A DNA stretch of 64,000 nt from Methylobacterium longum (lineage in GTDB: Bacteria > Pseudomonadota > Alphaproteobacteria > Rhizobiales > Beijerinckiaceae): the NCBI RefSeq assembly GCF_022179385.1, contig NZ_BPQS01000003.1, positions 235,112 to 299,111 on the forward strand, read 5' to 3'. The translations under genes and the position numbers were made by a program. Under the pieces are notes generated by a model that was not told the origin of the DNA, ran no database searches, and was given only the letters and a program-made list of their open reading frames with translations. This document shows positions 54,352 through 63,854 of the stretch, piece by piece; the stretch's first letter is position 1, and each line of letters begins with the position of its first letter.

Positions 54352-54882
54352 TCAAGACCCTTGGCTGGCACGGTCCGCGGAGGCTTCGAGTTCGGCCACG
54401 CGCTGACGCAGGCGCTTCTCCTCGGCCCAGCGCTCGGTCTCGTCGCGGATCACGGCGACGATCCCGGTCACCCGGTGGGAGGCATCCCGCACCATCCCCA
54501 CCGTGAAGGCGATGGAGAGCTGGCGGCCGTCCTTGTGCAGTGCCGGCACCCGCAGGGTCTCCGCCCCGTAGCGGGTCTCGCCGGTACGCATGGTCTTGGC
54601 GTAGCCGTCCCAGTGACGGCGCCGATGCCGCTCGGGCGTGATGAGATCGAGGGTCTGGCCCAGCGCCTCGGCGGCGGTGAAGCCGAAGATGCGCTCGGCG
54701 GCCGGGTTCCACACGGTGATGGACCCCTCCGGGTCCGACACCACCACGGCATCGCCGATCGCCGCGGACAAGCTCAGGCTGCCGTCCGGGATCCGCGCAT
54801 CCGCCATCGGCTCAGGATCCGGCACGAACCGGGCCGGTCGAGACGCGAGGGCGTCCGTCGTTTCCTTTCGCGCACACGCCAT
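54352..54882 (-). CDS. Stand-alone PAS-domain protein
   Basis: A 176-residue cytosolic protein consisting of one PAS domain. [32 protein letters not shown] is the PAS core with the typical [10 protein letters not shown] motif; [22 protein letters not shown] and [20 protein letters not shown] give the PAC part, ending in a coiled-coil. There is no output domain. It lies 55 nt upstream of frc on the same strand, so it is probably in one transcript with it. Start uncertain (54882 or 54807). Possibly senses a ligand or redox change linked to oxalate use. Confidence 0.75.
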   Translation of the reverse strand: MACARKETTDALASRPARFVPDPEPMADARIPDGSLSLSAAIGDAVVVSDPEGSITVWNPAAERIFGFTAAEALGQTLDLITPERHRRRHWDGYAKTMRTGETRYGAETLRVPALHKDGRQLSIAFTVGMVRDASHRVTGIVAVIRDETERWAEEKRLRQRVAELEASADRASQGS

Positions 54883-55450
54883 CGAATTCGGCTTGGATCG
54901 TCATTGGCCCCCCTGCCCGCTCCGGAGCTAAAGTTCCAACTTGCGTCGACGCCTCGGCTCCGCCCCCTGGCTGACTTGGTATTTGGTATGCCAAATCTGG
55001 AATGCCGTCAACGCTGGCGCTTACAAAAGGCACTTTCCTTCCAGCTCGCCTCCGCCGCACCTCGGGCGGGATTGGCGGATCGGCCGCCGCGGCCGGGTGA
55101 CGCCGGAGCTTCCCGCTCTTTGATGTCCGCAATTGGGAATGTTCCGTTGCTGCGAGAGGCCACGCGGCGAATTCGGCCGCTTCCTGATGTCCCGCGAAGC
55201 CTGCGTCCTCGTTCGCCGCGCGCTGGTAGTCAGGTCCTGCCGCGGAGACATGCCCTGCTCCATCCCCCGGACCGCGCGTACCAGGGATCACGCAGTTCGA
55301 CGGACGTACATCTCCGCGCCGGGCCATCGCGGCGCGAAGACATGCTTTTGCCGTGTCGCCGTGCGAGAGCGGCGCCCGGTCGGTGGTGCCCAGCAGCGGC
55401 GGACCGACCTACGGATCGACCTTCAGGGCCGGGAGGCCGGGAACCAAGCC
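54883..55450. other. Divergent control region between PAS/frc and kpsE-like genes
   Basis: About 570 bases. A GGTAT-N5-ATGCC/ATTTGG-CCAAAT palindrome lies at 54978-54996 (separate entry). The rest has no supported gene; open frames lack ribosome sites and family similarity. Confidence 0.4.
54978..54996. promoter_or_regulatory. Candidate GntR-type operator upstream of PAS protein and frc
   Basis: GGTATTTGGTATGCC (54978-54992) overlaps ATTTGG-TATG-CCAAAT (54981-54996), a 6-bp-arm palindrome. It shares the GGTAT-N5-AT-N-CC layout with the site upstream of oxlT at 48480. It lies about 100 nt upstream of the PAS gene start. Confidence 0.45.
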
Positions 55451-56701
55451 ATGAACATGGAGATCCGGAGAGCCGAGGGGCAGCCGGTCACGACCACTGA
55501 CCGGCAGCAGGCGATTTCCGAATCGCTGCGGCAGATCGCGCGCATGTCGCGCTTCGCCGATCGCAAGAAAGGCATTCGGTCCTATCACAACCAGGTCAAG
55601 AACGATCCTTGGATCCCGATCCTGTTCGTGATCTGCTTCGTGCTGCCGGTGCTGGCGGGCGCGATCTACTACGGCCTGATCGCATCGAACCGCTACGTGA
55701 GCGAGGCGCGGTTCGCGATCCGCCCGGCGATCGGCGCCAGCGAGAAGGGCTCCTCCGAGGGAGGATCCGGGTCCGGGTCCACCTCCAGCGTCCAGAGCCA
55801 GATGGCCGCTCAGGACACGATGATCACCCGTGAGTACATCCTGAGCCGGCCCATGCTGGAAATCCTCGAGGCGCAGCTGCCGCTGCGCCAGTGGTTCAGC
55901 AGCGACAGCATCGACTACTTCTCGCGGTTCGACCCGGAGAAGCCGATCGAGAAGTTCGTTCGCTACTGGAAGCGGCGCGTCGATGTCGAGGTCGAGGCGG
56001 GGTCCGGAATCATGTCGGTGACCGTCGCGGCGTTCGACCCCGACCATTCCCTCGCCATCGCCCGGGCCATCGTGAAGGAGGCCGAGCGGATGGTGAACGA
56101 TCTCAGCGTCCGATCCCGCACGGAGGCGATGGCCGAGAGCACCCGCGAGCTGAAGCTCGCCGAGGAGCGCATGACCAAGATCCGCCTCGCGACGCGGGAT
56201 CTGCGTCACCAAGAGGGGGTGCTCGACGCGGAGAAGTCGAACATCGCTAACCTCAAGATGATCGCAGAGCTGCGCTCGGCCCGGATTAACCTCGCGGTGC
56301 AGCTTGCCATCGGCCAGCGCGACCTCGGCCCGGAGGCCCGCCGGATCCTCGACATCAAGCAGCAGATCAAGGATCTCGATGAGAACGTCGCCCGGATCGA
56401 GCGCCAGTCCGCCAGCCAGGATCCGGAGCAGAAGCGCCTTCTCTCCGATGCGTTGACGCGGTTCGAGACGTTGGACAGCGACCGCAAGAATGCCGAGAAA
56501 TACTACCAGCAGGTGTTCACCGCCTACGAGCGGTCGCGCATCATCGCGGCCCGGCAGGTTGAATTCTTCAGCCCGATCGTAGAGCCCGTGAAGGCGACAT
56601 CCTCCGTCGAGCCGCGGCGCATGCTGATGATCACCCTGATCACGGCGGGTGCCGCTCTGCTGTTCGCGGCTTCCATGTTTGCCCGGAAGACGATGGCCTG
56701 A
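55451..56701 (+). CDS. Capsular polysaccharide export inner-membrane protein (KpsE/BexC-like)
   Basis: A 416-residue chain-length/export protein. A cytosolic N-terminal segment is followed by a first membrane helix WIPILFVICFVLPVLAGAIYYGLI at about residues 53-76, a long periplasmic region with coiled coils (AESTRELKLAEERMTKIRLATRDL and QIKDLDENVARIERQSA), and a second helix RRMLMITLITAGAALLFAASMFA near the end, the KpsE/BexC layout. Residues 70-100 contain RYVSEARFAIRP, a family motif. ATG 55451 opens MNMEIRR. The KpsD/M/T partners are not in the window, so this is an isolated piece of a capsule or EPS export system, perhaps used with the fcl pathway. Confidence 0.85.
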   Translation: MNMEIRRAEGQPVTTTDRQQAISESLRQIARMSRFADRKKGIRSYHNQVKNDPWIPILFVICFVLPVLAGAIYYGLIASNRYVSEARFAIRPAIGASEKGSSEGGSGSGSTSSVQSQMAAQDTMITREYILSRPMLEILEAQLPLRQWFSSDSIDYFSRFDPEKPIEKFVRYWKRRVDVEVEAGSGIMSVTVAAFDPDHSLAIARAIVKEAERMVNDLSVRSRTEAMAESTRELKLAEERMTKIRLATRDLRHQEGVLDAEKSNIANLKMIAELRSARINLAVQLAIGQRDLGPEARRILDIKQQIKDLDENVARIERQSASQDPEQKRLLSDALTRFETLDSDRKNAEKYYQQVFTAYERSRIIAARQVEFFSPIVEPVKATSSVEPRRMLMITLITAGAALLFAASMFARKTMA

Positions 56702-56997
56702 GCGGTCATTCGCGGCGCCGAGGCAGCGCCGCGCTGCCGGCGCCCAAACTCGCCGCTCCGGCGACCGATCGCTTCATCCGGTCTTGTCCGCCCGGCGCGG
56801 CTCATGCCCCGAAGGCATCCCGGCCTGGGGAAGCGTTGCGCGCGCCACCCCTTACTCGCCTGCCGGGATGCAAACCGCGAAGGAGCGCTGCCGAGCCCAT
56901 TAGATCAACTGACGGCTTCCCGGTCGCCTCGCCGCCTTAAGGAGCGGTTTGAGGCGGGATCGCAATCGCCCGGCCAAGCCGCGTCGGCGCGCGGCTT
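56702..56997. other. Gap between kpsE-like and glycine-zipper genes
   Basis: About 300 bases between convergent genes. I see no gene or convincing terminator. Confidence 0.4.
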
Positions 56998-57597
56998 CTA
57001 GGAGGCCGAACGATCGGCCGACGGGCCCACGGAGCCGCCGGTCCAGCCCTGCGCCCGCCAACCTTCGGCGCGCTCGTCGAGGTCGATCGAGCCCGCCCGG
57101 TTGAGGAGGCTCAGGGCGCGGTCGGCCTGGGTCTCATCAGCTCGCACGGTCACCAGCGTGCCGCCGCGGCGGACGCCCTCGGCGTAGGTCTCCGCCTCAC
57201 CCTCGCTCAAACCCGCCCCCGTCAATCCGCCGATCAGCCCGCCGGCCGCGGCTCCGACGCCGGCGCCCGTCACGGCGGCCACCAGCCACCCGGCCGCCAC
57301 CACGGGACCGAGACCCGGTATGGCGAGAAGTCCGAGGCCGGCGAGCAGGCCCGCGCTGCCGCCCAGGACCGTCCCGACCGTGGCGCCGGTCCCGGCGGAA
57401 TCCGTGGCATCCGCCACCACGGGCGCGGTCCCACCCGGGGGCTGTTCGGACGGCTGCGGCGTAGGTCTCCGGGTGTCGGCCCGATTCGAGATGATGCTGA
57501 TGTCGGTATGCGGGATGCCGGCGGCCTCCAGCTGGTCCACCGCGCTGGCGGCGGCGTCGTAATCGTCGAACAGGGCGGTCAGGGCGCGTGCGGCCAT
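56998..57597 (-). CDS. Glycine-zipper stress-type protein
   Basis: A 199-residue protein. The N-terminal part ALTALFDDYDAAASAVDQLEAAGIPHTDISII resembles the general-stress-protein-17M/YflT domain, which holds dihedral ferredoxin-like folds. The middle is a glycine-rich hydrophobic region (TVGTVLGGSAGLLAGLGLLAI ... AGVGAAAGGLIGGLTGAGL), probably membrane-inserting, and the end returns to a second similar alpha/beta part (EAETYAEGVRRGGTLVTVRAD). Function unknown; such proteins are often stress-induced. ATG 57597 is clear. It is divergent from flhA. Confidence 0.75.
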   Translation of the reverse strand: MAARALTALFDDYDAAASAVDQLEAAGIPHTDISIISNRADTRRPTPQPSEQPPGGTAPVVADATDSAGTGATVGTVLGGSAGLLAGLGLLAIPGLGPVVAAGWLVAAVTGAGVGAAAGGLIGGLTGAGLSEGEAETYAEGVRRGGTLVTVRADETQADRALSLLNRAGSIDLDERAEGWRAQGWTGGSVGPSADRSAS

Positions 57598-57740
57598 GGG
57601 AATCTCCGCGAACCTCGGGTCTGCGCCCGAACGAGTGACGGCAACGCGGCCGGCCCGAGTGACGCGGGGCGGGCCCGAGAGGTTGCCGACCGGTCAAGCG
57701 GCAGACCCAACCCAGGTTCCAGGGGTCGGCGGTGTAAAAC

Positions 57741-57759
57741 TTAACGCCGCGCTAACCAT
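57741..57759 (+). promoter_or_regulatory. Candidate CtrA-binding site upstream of flhA
   Basis: TTAA (57741-57744), seven bases, CTAA (57752-57755), continuing as CTAACCAT. This is close to the CtrA consensus TTAA-N7-TTAA, with one mismatch, and the second half matches TTAACCAT at 7 of 8 positions. It is about 70 nt before the flhA ATG. CtrA itself starts at 63855. Confidence 0.5.
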
Positions 57760-57827
57760 CCGCCCGGCAGATCTTGCCGGGTACGCCGTAGGGAAGGTTT
57801 TCCGGCGGGCGGCGACGGGTGGGATCG

Positions 57828-59975
57828 ATGGCGGAGACGGCGAGCGCGCCGGCACGGGTTGGAGCTGCCGCGATCCTGAGCCAGCTCACGCTGCCCACGC
57901 GCGGCGACCTGCAGGCGCTGTCCAAACGCTCGGATCTGCTATTCGCCACCGGCGTCATGGCAATCCTGGCGGTGCTGATCTTCCCGCTGCCGGCGATCCT
58001 GCTCGACCTGCTCCTGGCCGTATCGATCATCCTGTCGGTGCTGATCATGATGACCGGCCTGTCGATCGACAATCCGCTTGAATTCACCGTCTTCCCGACC
58101 CTGCTGCTCATCGCCACGATGCTGCGGCTCGCCCTCAACCTCGCCTCGACCCGCCTGATCCTGGGTCACGGCCACGAGGGCACCGCGGCGGCCGGCCACG
58201 TGATCGAGGCGTTCGGCCACTTCGTCATGGGCGGCAACTTCGTCATCGGGATCATCGTGTTCGCAATCCTGATCATCGTGAACTTCGTCGTGATCACGAA
58301 GGGCTCAGGACGCATCGCCGAGGTCGCCGCCCGCTTCACCCTCGACGCCATGCCGGGCAAGCAGATGGCCATCGATGCGGACCTGTCGGCTGGCCTGATC
58401 GACGAGAAGGCCGCCAAGGCCCGCCGCGCGGCCCTGGAGGAGGAATCATCCTTCTTCGGCGCCATGGACGGTGCCTCGAAGTTCGTCCGCGGCGACGCCG
58501 TGGCGGCCCTGCTGATCACCTTCATCAACGTGGTCGGCGGCATCATCATCGGGGTGGCGCAGCAAGGCCTCAGCTTCGGCGACGCCGCCAAGAGCTACAC
58601 GCTGCTCACCATCGGCGACGGGCTGGCCAGTCAAGTACCGGCGCTGATCGTCTCCACGGCCGCGGGCCTCCTGGTCTCGAAGGCCGGCGTGAAGGGCGCG
58701 GCCGACAAGGCGCTGGGAAAGCAGCTCGCGCACTATCCCAAGGCCCTCGGCATGTCGGCGGCCGTGATGCTGCTGATTGCGCTCCTGCCCGGCATGCCGA
58801 TGCTGCCGTTCCTGCTGCTGGGCGGCGGCGCGGGTTACGCCGCATGGCGGATCAACAAGACCGCCAAGGAGGCGCCGCCCCTCGACGCGACGGGCGCCCC
58901 CATGGACGCCAAGGCGGTGGCGGCCGCGGCGGCCGCCAAGGAGGAGACGGTCACCGACCTCCTGAAGCTCGACGACCTCAAGCTCGAGATGGGCTACGCC
59001 CTGCTGGCCCTCGTCAACGGCGAGGGTCAGGATCGACTCACCGACCAGATCAAGGCCCTGCGCCGCCAGCTCGCGGCGGAACTCGGCTTCGTGATGCCGT
59101 CCGTGCGCATCCTCGACAACGTGCAGCTCGACGCCAACACCTACGTGGTCCGGGTCAAGGAGATCGAGGCCGGCACGGGACGGATCTTCCCGGGCCAGTT
59201 CATGGCGATGGACCCGATGGGCGGGCAGGTGCAGTTACCCGGCCAGCACCTGCTGGAGCCGACCTTCGGATTGCCGGCCACCTGGATCGACGCGGCGCTG
59301 CGCGATCAGGCGCAGCTCAAAGGCTACACGGTGGTCGACGCCGCCACGGTCGTCTCGACCCACCTCACCGAGGTGATCAAGGCCCACGTGTCCGAGTTGC
59401 TCAACCACGTCGAGGTCTCGAAGCTGCTGCGCGAGTTGCCGAAGGAGCATGCCGAGCTGCTTAAGGAGATCGTGCCGTCGCAGATCTCGACCACCGGGGT
59501 CCAGCGGGTGCTGCAGTTCCTCCTCGCCGAGCGGGTCTCGATCCGCGACCTGGGTGCGATCGTCGAGGCGATCGCCGAGGTGGCGGGCGGGGTCAAGAAT
59601 CCCCGCGACGTGGTCGAGCACGTTCGCGCCCGGCTCGGCCGGCAGATCTGCGCCCAGTATCAGGACCACGGCGGTACCCTGCCGATCATCACCCTGTCGC
59701 CGGCCTGGGAGCAGGCCTTCATGGAATCGATCGTGGGCGAGCGCGAGGAGCGCTACCTCGCGATGCAGCCCTCCAAGCTTAGCGAGTTCGTCACTGCCGT
59801 CCGCGACCGGTTCGAGGCGGCTGCGCGCCAGGGCGAGATGCCGGTCCTGGTGACCTCGGCGCAGACGCGCCCCTTCGTCCGCTCGATCATCGAGCGCTTC
59901 CGTCGGGAAACCCCGGTGATGAGCCAGGCGGAGATCCACCCGCGGGCGCGGCTGCGGACGGTCAGCTCGATCTGA
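57828..59975 (+). CDS. flhA: Flagellar biosynthesis protein FlhA (export gate)
   Basis: A 715-residue inner-membrane component of the flagellar type III export gate. Eight hydrophobic segments fill residues 30-340. The FHIPEP-type region reads SIDNPLEFTVFPTLLLIATMLRLALNLASTRLIL, and KSYTLLTIGDGLASQVPALIVSTAAGLLVSKAG closes the membrane half. The cytosolic half (residues about 370-715) is the docking nonamer ring, with DVVEHVRARLGRQICAQYQDHGG and ending in RLRTVSSI. I chose ATG 57828, with GTG 57819 as alternative. It is unusual in being monocistronic here, with fliI and fliJ 2-3 kb downstream on the other strand. Confidence 0.96.
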   Translation: MAETASAPARVGAAAILSQLTLPTRGDLQALSKRSDLLFATGVMAILAVLIFPLPAILLDLLLAVSIILSVLIMMTGLSIDNPLEFTVFPTLLLIATMLRLALNLASTRLILGHGHEGTAAAGHVIEAFGHFVMGGNFVIGIIVFAILIIVNFVVITKGSGRIAEVAARFTLDAMPGKQMAIDADLSAGLIDEKAAKARRAALEEESSFFGAMDGASKFVRGDAVAALLITFINVVGGIIIGVAQQGLSFGDAAKSYTLLTIGDGLASQVPALIVSTAAGLLVSKAGVKGAADKALGKQLAHYPKALGMSAAVMLLIALLPGMPMLPFLLLGGGAGYAAWRINKTAKEAPPLDATGAPMDAKAVAAAAAAKEETVTDLLKLDDLKLEMGYALLALVNGEGQDRLTDQIKALRRQLAAELGFVMPSVRILDNVQLDANTYVVRVKEIEAGTGRIFPGQFMAMDPMGGQVQLPGQHLLEPTFGLPATWIDAALRDQAQLKGYTVVDAATVVSTHLTEVIKAHVSELLNHVEVSKLLRELPKEHAELLKEIVPSQISTTGVQRVLQFLLAERVSIRDLGAIVEAIAEVAGGVKNPRDVVEHVRARLGRQICAQYQDHGGTLPIITLSPAWEQAFMESIVGEREERYLAMQPSKLSEFVTAVRDRFEAAARQGEMPVLVTSAQTRPFVRSIIERFRRETPVMSQAEIHPRARLRTVSSI

Positions 59976-60290
59976 TTGATCGGGCCGGTGGATGCCTGCG
60001 GCGATCACCGCCGAAGGATGGCCGGGGGATGGTCGCTGAAACGATGTAGGTCCGGACGGACCATCCCATCCCGACCGCGTCGATCCGGGACCGCGGCGCA
60101 GTCCGCGGTGTCTCGATACGCACGACACTCCGTGTTCGCGCTGTCCCGGGTCCGGGAGTCCGGCTTCGCCTGCGGCGCCCCGGAATGCGCGGTTGGGCCG
60201 TCCTCCAGCCTGGGTTCGCGAGACGAAGATGCGAACGGCGTTCGCGCCGCGGCCTCGTGATGCGATGCCCCGGGCGGACGCCCGCGTCCC
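59976..60290. other. Gap between convergent flhA and UPF0104-type genes
   Basis: About 315 bases with no supported gene. An open frame on the plus strand has no ribosome site or similarity. No obvious terminator with a U-tract is visible. Confidence 0.4.
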
Positions 60291-61358
60291 TCAGATCGCC
60301 TTCTGCTTGAGCTCCCGCTCCAACTCGTGAGCGTCGAGTCCGGGAACGATCACCGGCGGCTCCGGCACCGTGACCGCCTTCGAACCGTTCGCGCCCGAGC
60401 CGATCGCGGCGGCCAGACGCGAGCGCTCGAAGGCGATCACGACGACGACCGAGACGAGGGCCGGAATCCAGAAATAGAAGATCCGGAAGATGATAACGGC
60501 CGCGATGATCGCGTCCTTCTGCGCCTCGTCGGTGATGTGCATCGCGGTGATGAACACGATCTCGAAGACGCCGAGGCCCCCCGGGGCATGGGAGGCGAGC
60601 GCCACCGAGAACGATGCGAGGAAGATCGCCAGGACCGGGATGAAGCCGGGGTTCATCGCCTCCGGAAGGGCGAAGTAGATGATGCCGGCCGCGCCCAGCA
60701 GTTCGAGGGGGGCCGCCAGCAGCTGGCGGCCCATGATGCCGGGGCGCGGGTATTCGAGCTTGAACGAGCGGATGTGAAGCGGGCGCAGCCGCAGGATCGA
60801 GCCCAGCACGTAGAGGGCGACGAAGCCCAGCATGCCGATGCCGACCGCGAGCGCGGTCTTGGGATCGGTGAGGAAGCCGGGGAGCTTGCCCTCGAGGCGC
60901 GAGAGCAGGGTCGGATCGACCACGAGGGTGAACCCGCCGAGCAGGATCGTGCCGAGGAAGAAGGTGAACGAGCAGAGGGCCACCAGCACGGCCACCTGGG
61001 CGGCGGTCAGCCCCTTCGCCGTATAGGCCCGGTAGCGCACGAGGGCGCCGGAGAAGACCGAGGCGCCGATATTGTGCGAGAGCGCGTAGGTCGTGAACGA
61101 GCAGAGGGAGACGAACAGCAACGAGATGTGGCGGACGCCCAGGTGTAGAAGCGCGATCCGATCGTACCAGGCCAGCGCCGCGTAGGCGACGAGCGTGGAC
61201 AGGGCCGCGAGCAGGATCCGGTGCGGCGGGATCGCGAGGATCGCCGCCCAGATCGCCGACAGCGACGTCGTCTTCAGCTCCTGGTAGAGGAAATAGCCCG
61301 ATACGACCACGGCGGCGAGGCCGATCAAGGGCCAGATGAACTCGCTGAGCTTCTTCAT
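60291..61358 (-). CDS. Membrane protein of the lysylphosphatidylglycerol synthase TM (UPF0104/YbhN) family
   Basis: A 355-residue protein with about eight to nine helices. Motifs ALSHNIGASVFSGALVRYRAYTAKGL and ASHAPGGLGVFEIVF are the family signature (flippase-like region of MprF); the catalytic aminoacyl-transferase domain is missing. Such proteins are thought to translocate lipids or affect envelope charge. Start ATG 61358. It is between flhA and fliJ/fliI but without apparent flagellar function. Confidence 0.85.
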   Translation of the reverse strand: MKKLSEFIWPLIGLAAVVVSGYFLYQELKTTSLSAIWAAILAIPPHRILLAALSTLVAYAALAWYDRIALLHLGVRHISLLFVSLCSFTTYALSHNIGASVFSGALVRYRAYTAKGLTAAQVAVLVALCSFTFFLGTILLGGFTLVVDPTLLSRLEGKLPGFLTDPKTALAVGIGMLGFVALYVLGSILRLRPLHIRSFKLEYPRPGIMGRQLLAAPLELLGAAGIIYFALPEAMNPGFIPVLAIFLASFSVALASHAPGGLGVFEIVFITAMHITDEAQKDAIIAAVIIFRIFYFWIPALVSVVVVIAFERSRLAAAIGSGANGSKAVTVPEPPVIVPGLDAHELERELKQKAI

Positions 61359-61512
61359 AAATACCGACGCCCCGGGAAGAGCCCCTGATGCGCCGGCACG
61401 CGACGCGCTGCAAGCGGCCTGACGACCACAGCGCCCCCCCTTGTCAGCTGATCGTGACGGTTTCGTGCCGCCCCGGGACGCCGCCCGCGACGGGTCCGCC
61501 GGACCGCCCCGG

Positions 61513-61920
61513 TCAGCCCCGGGCGCGGTTCAGGCCGATGCCGTCCATGGCGGCCTGATCGCGGGCCGCGTCGGCGGCACGCTCGGCGGTGCGCTCGCGG
61601 TCGTTGAGGATCTCGACCTTCTTCAACTCCTCGAAGGCCTCACCGAGTTCGGCCTTCGCCTCGGCGAGCTGCTCCTCCAGGGCCTGGGCGGACTGGCGCA
61701 TGTTGTCCCGGCGGGTGGCCGCCGCGCGGGCGTAGGTCGGGTAGGCGAAGTGGCCCACGTCGGTGATGCCCGCCCGCGATTCCTCGACGGCGACCTCCCG
61801 GTCGAGTTCCACCGCCATGCGCTGGAAGTCGGCCATCATCATCTCGATCTGGGTCACGCGCCGCCGCTTCTCGTCGACCTGGAAGCGGCGCAGGCGGATC
61901 AGCGTGTCACGCGATTTCAT
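61513..61920 (-). CDS. fliJ: Flagellar export chaperone FliJ
   Basis: A 135-residue, charged, all-helical protein starting MKSRDTLIRLRRFQVDEKRRRVTQIE, with long coiled-coil heptads through the length. FliJ forms the central stalk of the flagellar ATPase FliI, encoded about 150 nt upstream on the same strand. I take ATG 61920 as the start; a TTG at 61941 would add seven residues. Similarity is modest, as usual for FliJ, but the gene order fliI-fliJ is strong evidence. Confidence 0.85.
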   Translation of the reverse strand: MKSRDTLIRLRRFQVDEKRRRVTQIEMMMADFQRMAVELDREVAVEESRAGITDVGHFAYPTYARAAATRRDNMRQSAQALEEQLAEAKAELGEAFEELKKVEILNDRERTAERAADAARDQAAMDGIGLNRARG

Positions 61921-62070
61921 CAGGACGCTCACTCCACGCAACGCTCAGGGCCGGCCCGAGGATCATGCCCCGCCCGTGCCCCTGAACGAACCTGCCGGAG
62001 GCAGATCCGCTCGGGTACTCACTCGGCATCTGATCCGCTGGCGCGATGGCTCCAGAACGGCGCATGAGGC

Positions 62071-63435
62071 CTAGGCCCCGCCGAGGATCTGGCCGAGCCG
62101 TGCGTAACCATCGCCGATGGACGTTGCTTCTTCCTTACCCTGCCCCAGAAAAGCCTCAAGCTGGGGCATGAGCGCCACGGCTTCGTCGACCTCCTGCGAC
62201 GCGCCCGCGCGGTAGGCGCCGAGGCGGATCAGCTCCTCCATGTCGGCGTAGGTCGACAGCACCCGGCGCGCCCGCCGGACCACCGGCAGATGGGCCGGAT
62301 CGCAGGCGCGCGGCATGGTCCGCGAGACCGAGCGCAGCACGTTGATCGCAGGGTAGCGGCCGCGCTCGGCGATCGCCCGCTCCATCACGATATGGCCGTC
62401 GAGGATGCCGCGCACCGCGTCGGCCACCGGCTCGTTGTGGTCGTCGCCCTCGACCAGCACGGTGAACAGGGCCGAGATCGTCCCCTGCCCCACGCCGGGT
62501 CCTGCGCGTTCGAGCAGGCGCGGCAGTTCGGAGAACACCGTCGGCGTGTAGCCCTTGGCGGTGGGCGGCTCGCCGGCCGCGAGGCCGATATCCCGCTGGG
62601 CCATCGCGAACCGCGTGATCGAATCGATCATGCAGAGGACCTTGGCGCCCTGGTCGCGGAAATGCTCGGCCACCGACAGGGTCACGTAGGCGGCGTTGCG
62701 GCGCATGAGCGCCGGCTCGTCGGAGGTCGCCACCACGACGACCGAGCGGGCGAGACCGGCCGCTCCGAGATCGTCCTGGAGGAACTCCTGGACCTCGCGG
62801 CCGCGCTCGCCCACCAGCCCGATCACCGCCACGTCGGCGGCGGTGTAGCGGGCGAGCATCGAGAGCAGCACCGACTTGCCGACCCCGGAACCCGCGAATA
62901 TCCCCATCCGCTGGCCGGCGCACATGGTCAGGAACGTGTTGATGCAGCGGACGCCCAGATCCAGCGGTCCGCCGACGCGGGCCCGGGCATGGGCCGGGGG
63001 CGGGTCGGCGCGGAGCGCGTAGACATCCGCACCCTGCGGCAAAGCTCCCAGCCCATCCACCGGCCGCCCCAGGGCATCGACCACCCGGCCGAGCCAGCCC
63101 GCCGACGGGCGGATCGCTCCGGCCGATTCGTCGCGCACGTAGGCCGGGCAGCCACGCCGGACGCCGTCCAGCGAGCCGAACGGCATGGCGAGGGCGCGGT
63201 CGCCCTGGAAGCCGATGATCTCACAGGGCACCAGCCCGAGACCGTTCGCTCCCTCGACGTCGATCCGGCCGCCGAGCCGCATGGCGGCCACGGGGCCGGC
63301 GACTTCCACCAGCAGCCCGCGGATCGCCACCACGCGCCCGAACGTCTCCAGCACTTCCACCCGCTCCAGGGCTGCCCTGGCCGACGCCAGGGAGGACACG
63401 GACCTTGCCGAATCTCTTGCCGGATCGTGTGTCAT
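62071..63435 (-). CDS. fliI: Flagellum-specific ATPase FliI
   Basis: A 454-residue F1-like ATPase that powers flagellar type III export. [21 protein letters not shown] is the Walker A region near residue 173; [37 protein letters not shown] (Walker B) and [35 protein letters not shown] are diagnostic for FliI/YscN. ATG 63435 gives the usual family N-terminus; an open frame to 63564 is not needed. fliJ follows. It is divergent from ctrA. Confidence 0.96.
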   Translation of the reverse strand: MTHDPARDSARSVSSLASARAALERVEVLETFGRVVAIRGLLVEVAGPVAAMRLGGRIDVEGANGLGLVPCEIIGFQGDRALAMPFGSLDGVRRGCPAYVRDESAGAIRPSAGWLGRVVDALGRPVDGLGALPQGADVYALRADPPPAHARARVGGPLDLGVRCINTFLTMCAGQRMGIFAGSGVGKSVLLSMLARYTAADVAVIGLVGERGREVQEFLQDDLGAAGLARSVVVVATSDEPALMRRNAAYVTLSVAEHFRDQGAKVLCMIDSITRFAMAQRDIGLAAGEPPTAKGYTPTVFSELPRLLERAGPGVGQGTISALFTVLVEGDDHNEPVADAVRGILDGHIVMERAIAERGRYPAINVLRSVSRTMPRACDPAHLPVVRRARRVLSTYADMEELIRLGAYRAGASQEVDEAVALMPQLEAFLGQGKEEATSIGDGYARLGQILGGA

Positions 63436-63854
63436 CCGCCTGGCCCTCAACGCTTCGTTTACCGGCCTCCTTAACACTGCGGTCAACGGGCTCGTAGCGG
63501 CTCGATCCGGGTCTCGGTCGCGGCCGGGCAATACGAAGTCGTACCGCTGTGTCGCCGCGATCACAGCGGGGATCGAAGCGTGACGGGGGAAGTACTTACG
63601 CCGACGGGGGCGGACGGTTCGAACGCGGGCGGCGCGGAATCAGGCTCTGAAGTGCGGTGGGGGAAACGCTGTTTCTCCTGTCAAGCTCATGGAACTGCGA
63701 ACGCGGCGCTTGCGGTCGGGAAACAGGTTTTGTTAACGATTAATCCATAGCGTTCACGTCTAGGGCGACGTAGCGCCCGTCCACAGGCCGGTGGCGGGCG
63801 AGCGGTAAGGACGTGTCTGCGCGCTGATGCGGCCGGCTGGGCTGGGGACCGACG
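63436..63854. other. Divergent control region of fliI and ctrA
   Basis: About 420 bases without a gene. A GAATC (GANTC, CcrM methylation) site lies at 63637-63641, and an A/T-rich TTAACGATTAATCCAT occurs at 63733-63748, about 105 nt before ctrA; this has TTAA elements as in CtrA boxes but the 3-nt spacing does not fit the TTAA-N7-TTAA consensus. It is probably the ctrA promoter. Confidence 0.5.

Noticed and set aside
56702..56997. Small gene between the KpsE-like and glycine-zipper genes
   Set aside because: Short frames have neither ribosome site nor recognisable motif.
59976..60260. A 94-codon plus-strand frame after flhA
   Set aside because: No ribosome site, unusual composition and no similarity I recognise; most likely non-coding.
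63733..63748. Consensus CtrA box upstream of ctrA
   Set aside because: TTAA elements are there but with a 3-nt instead of 7-nt spacing, so I kept it only as an A/T-rich promoter feature.
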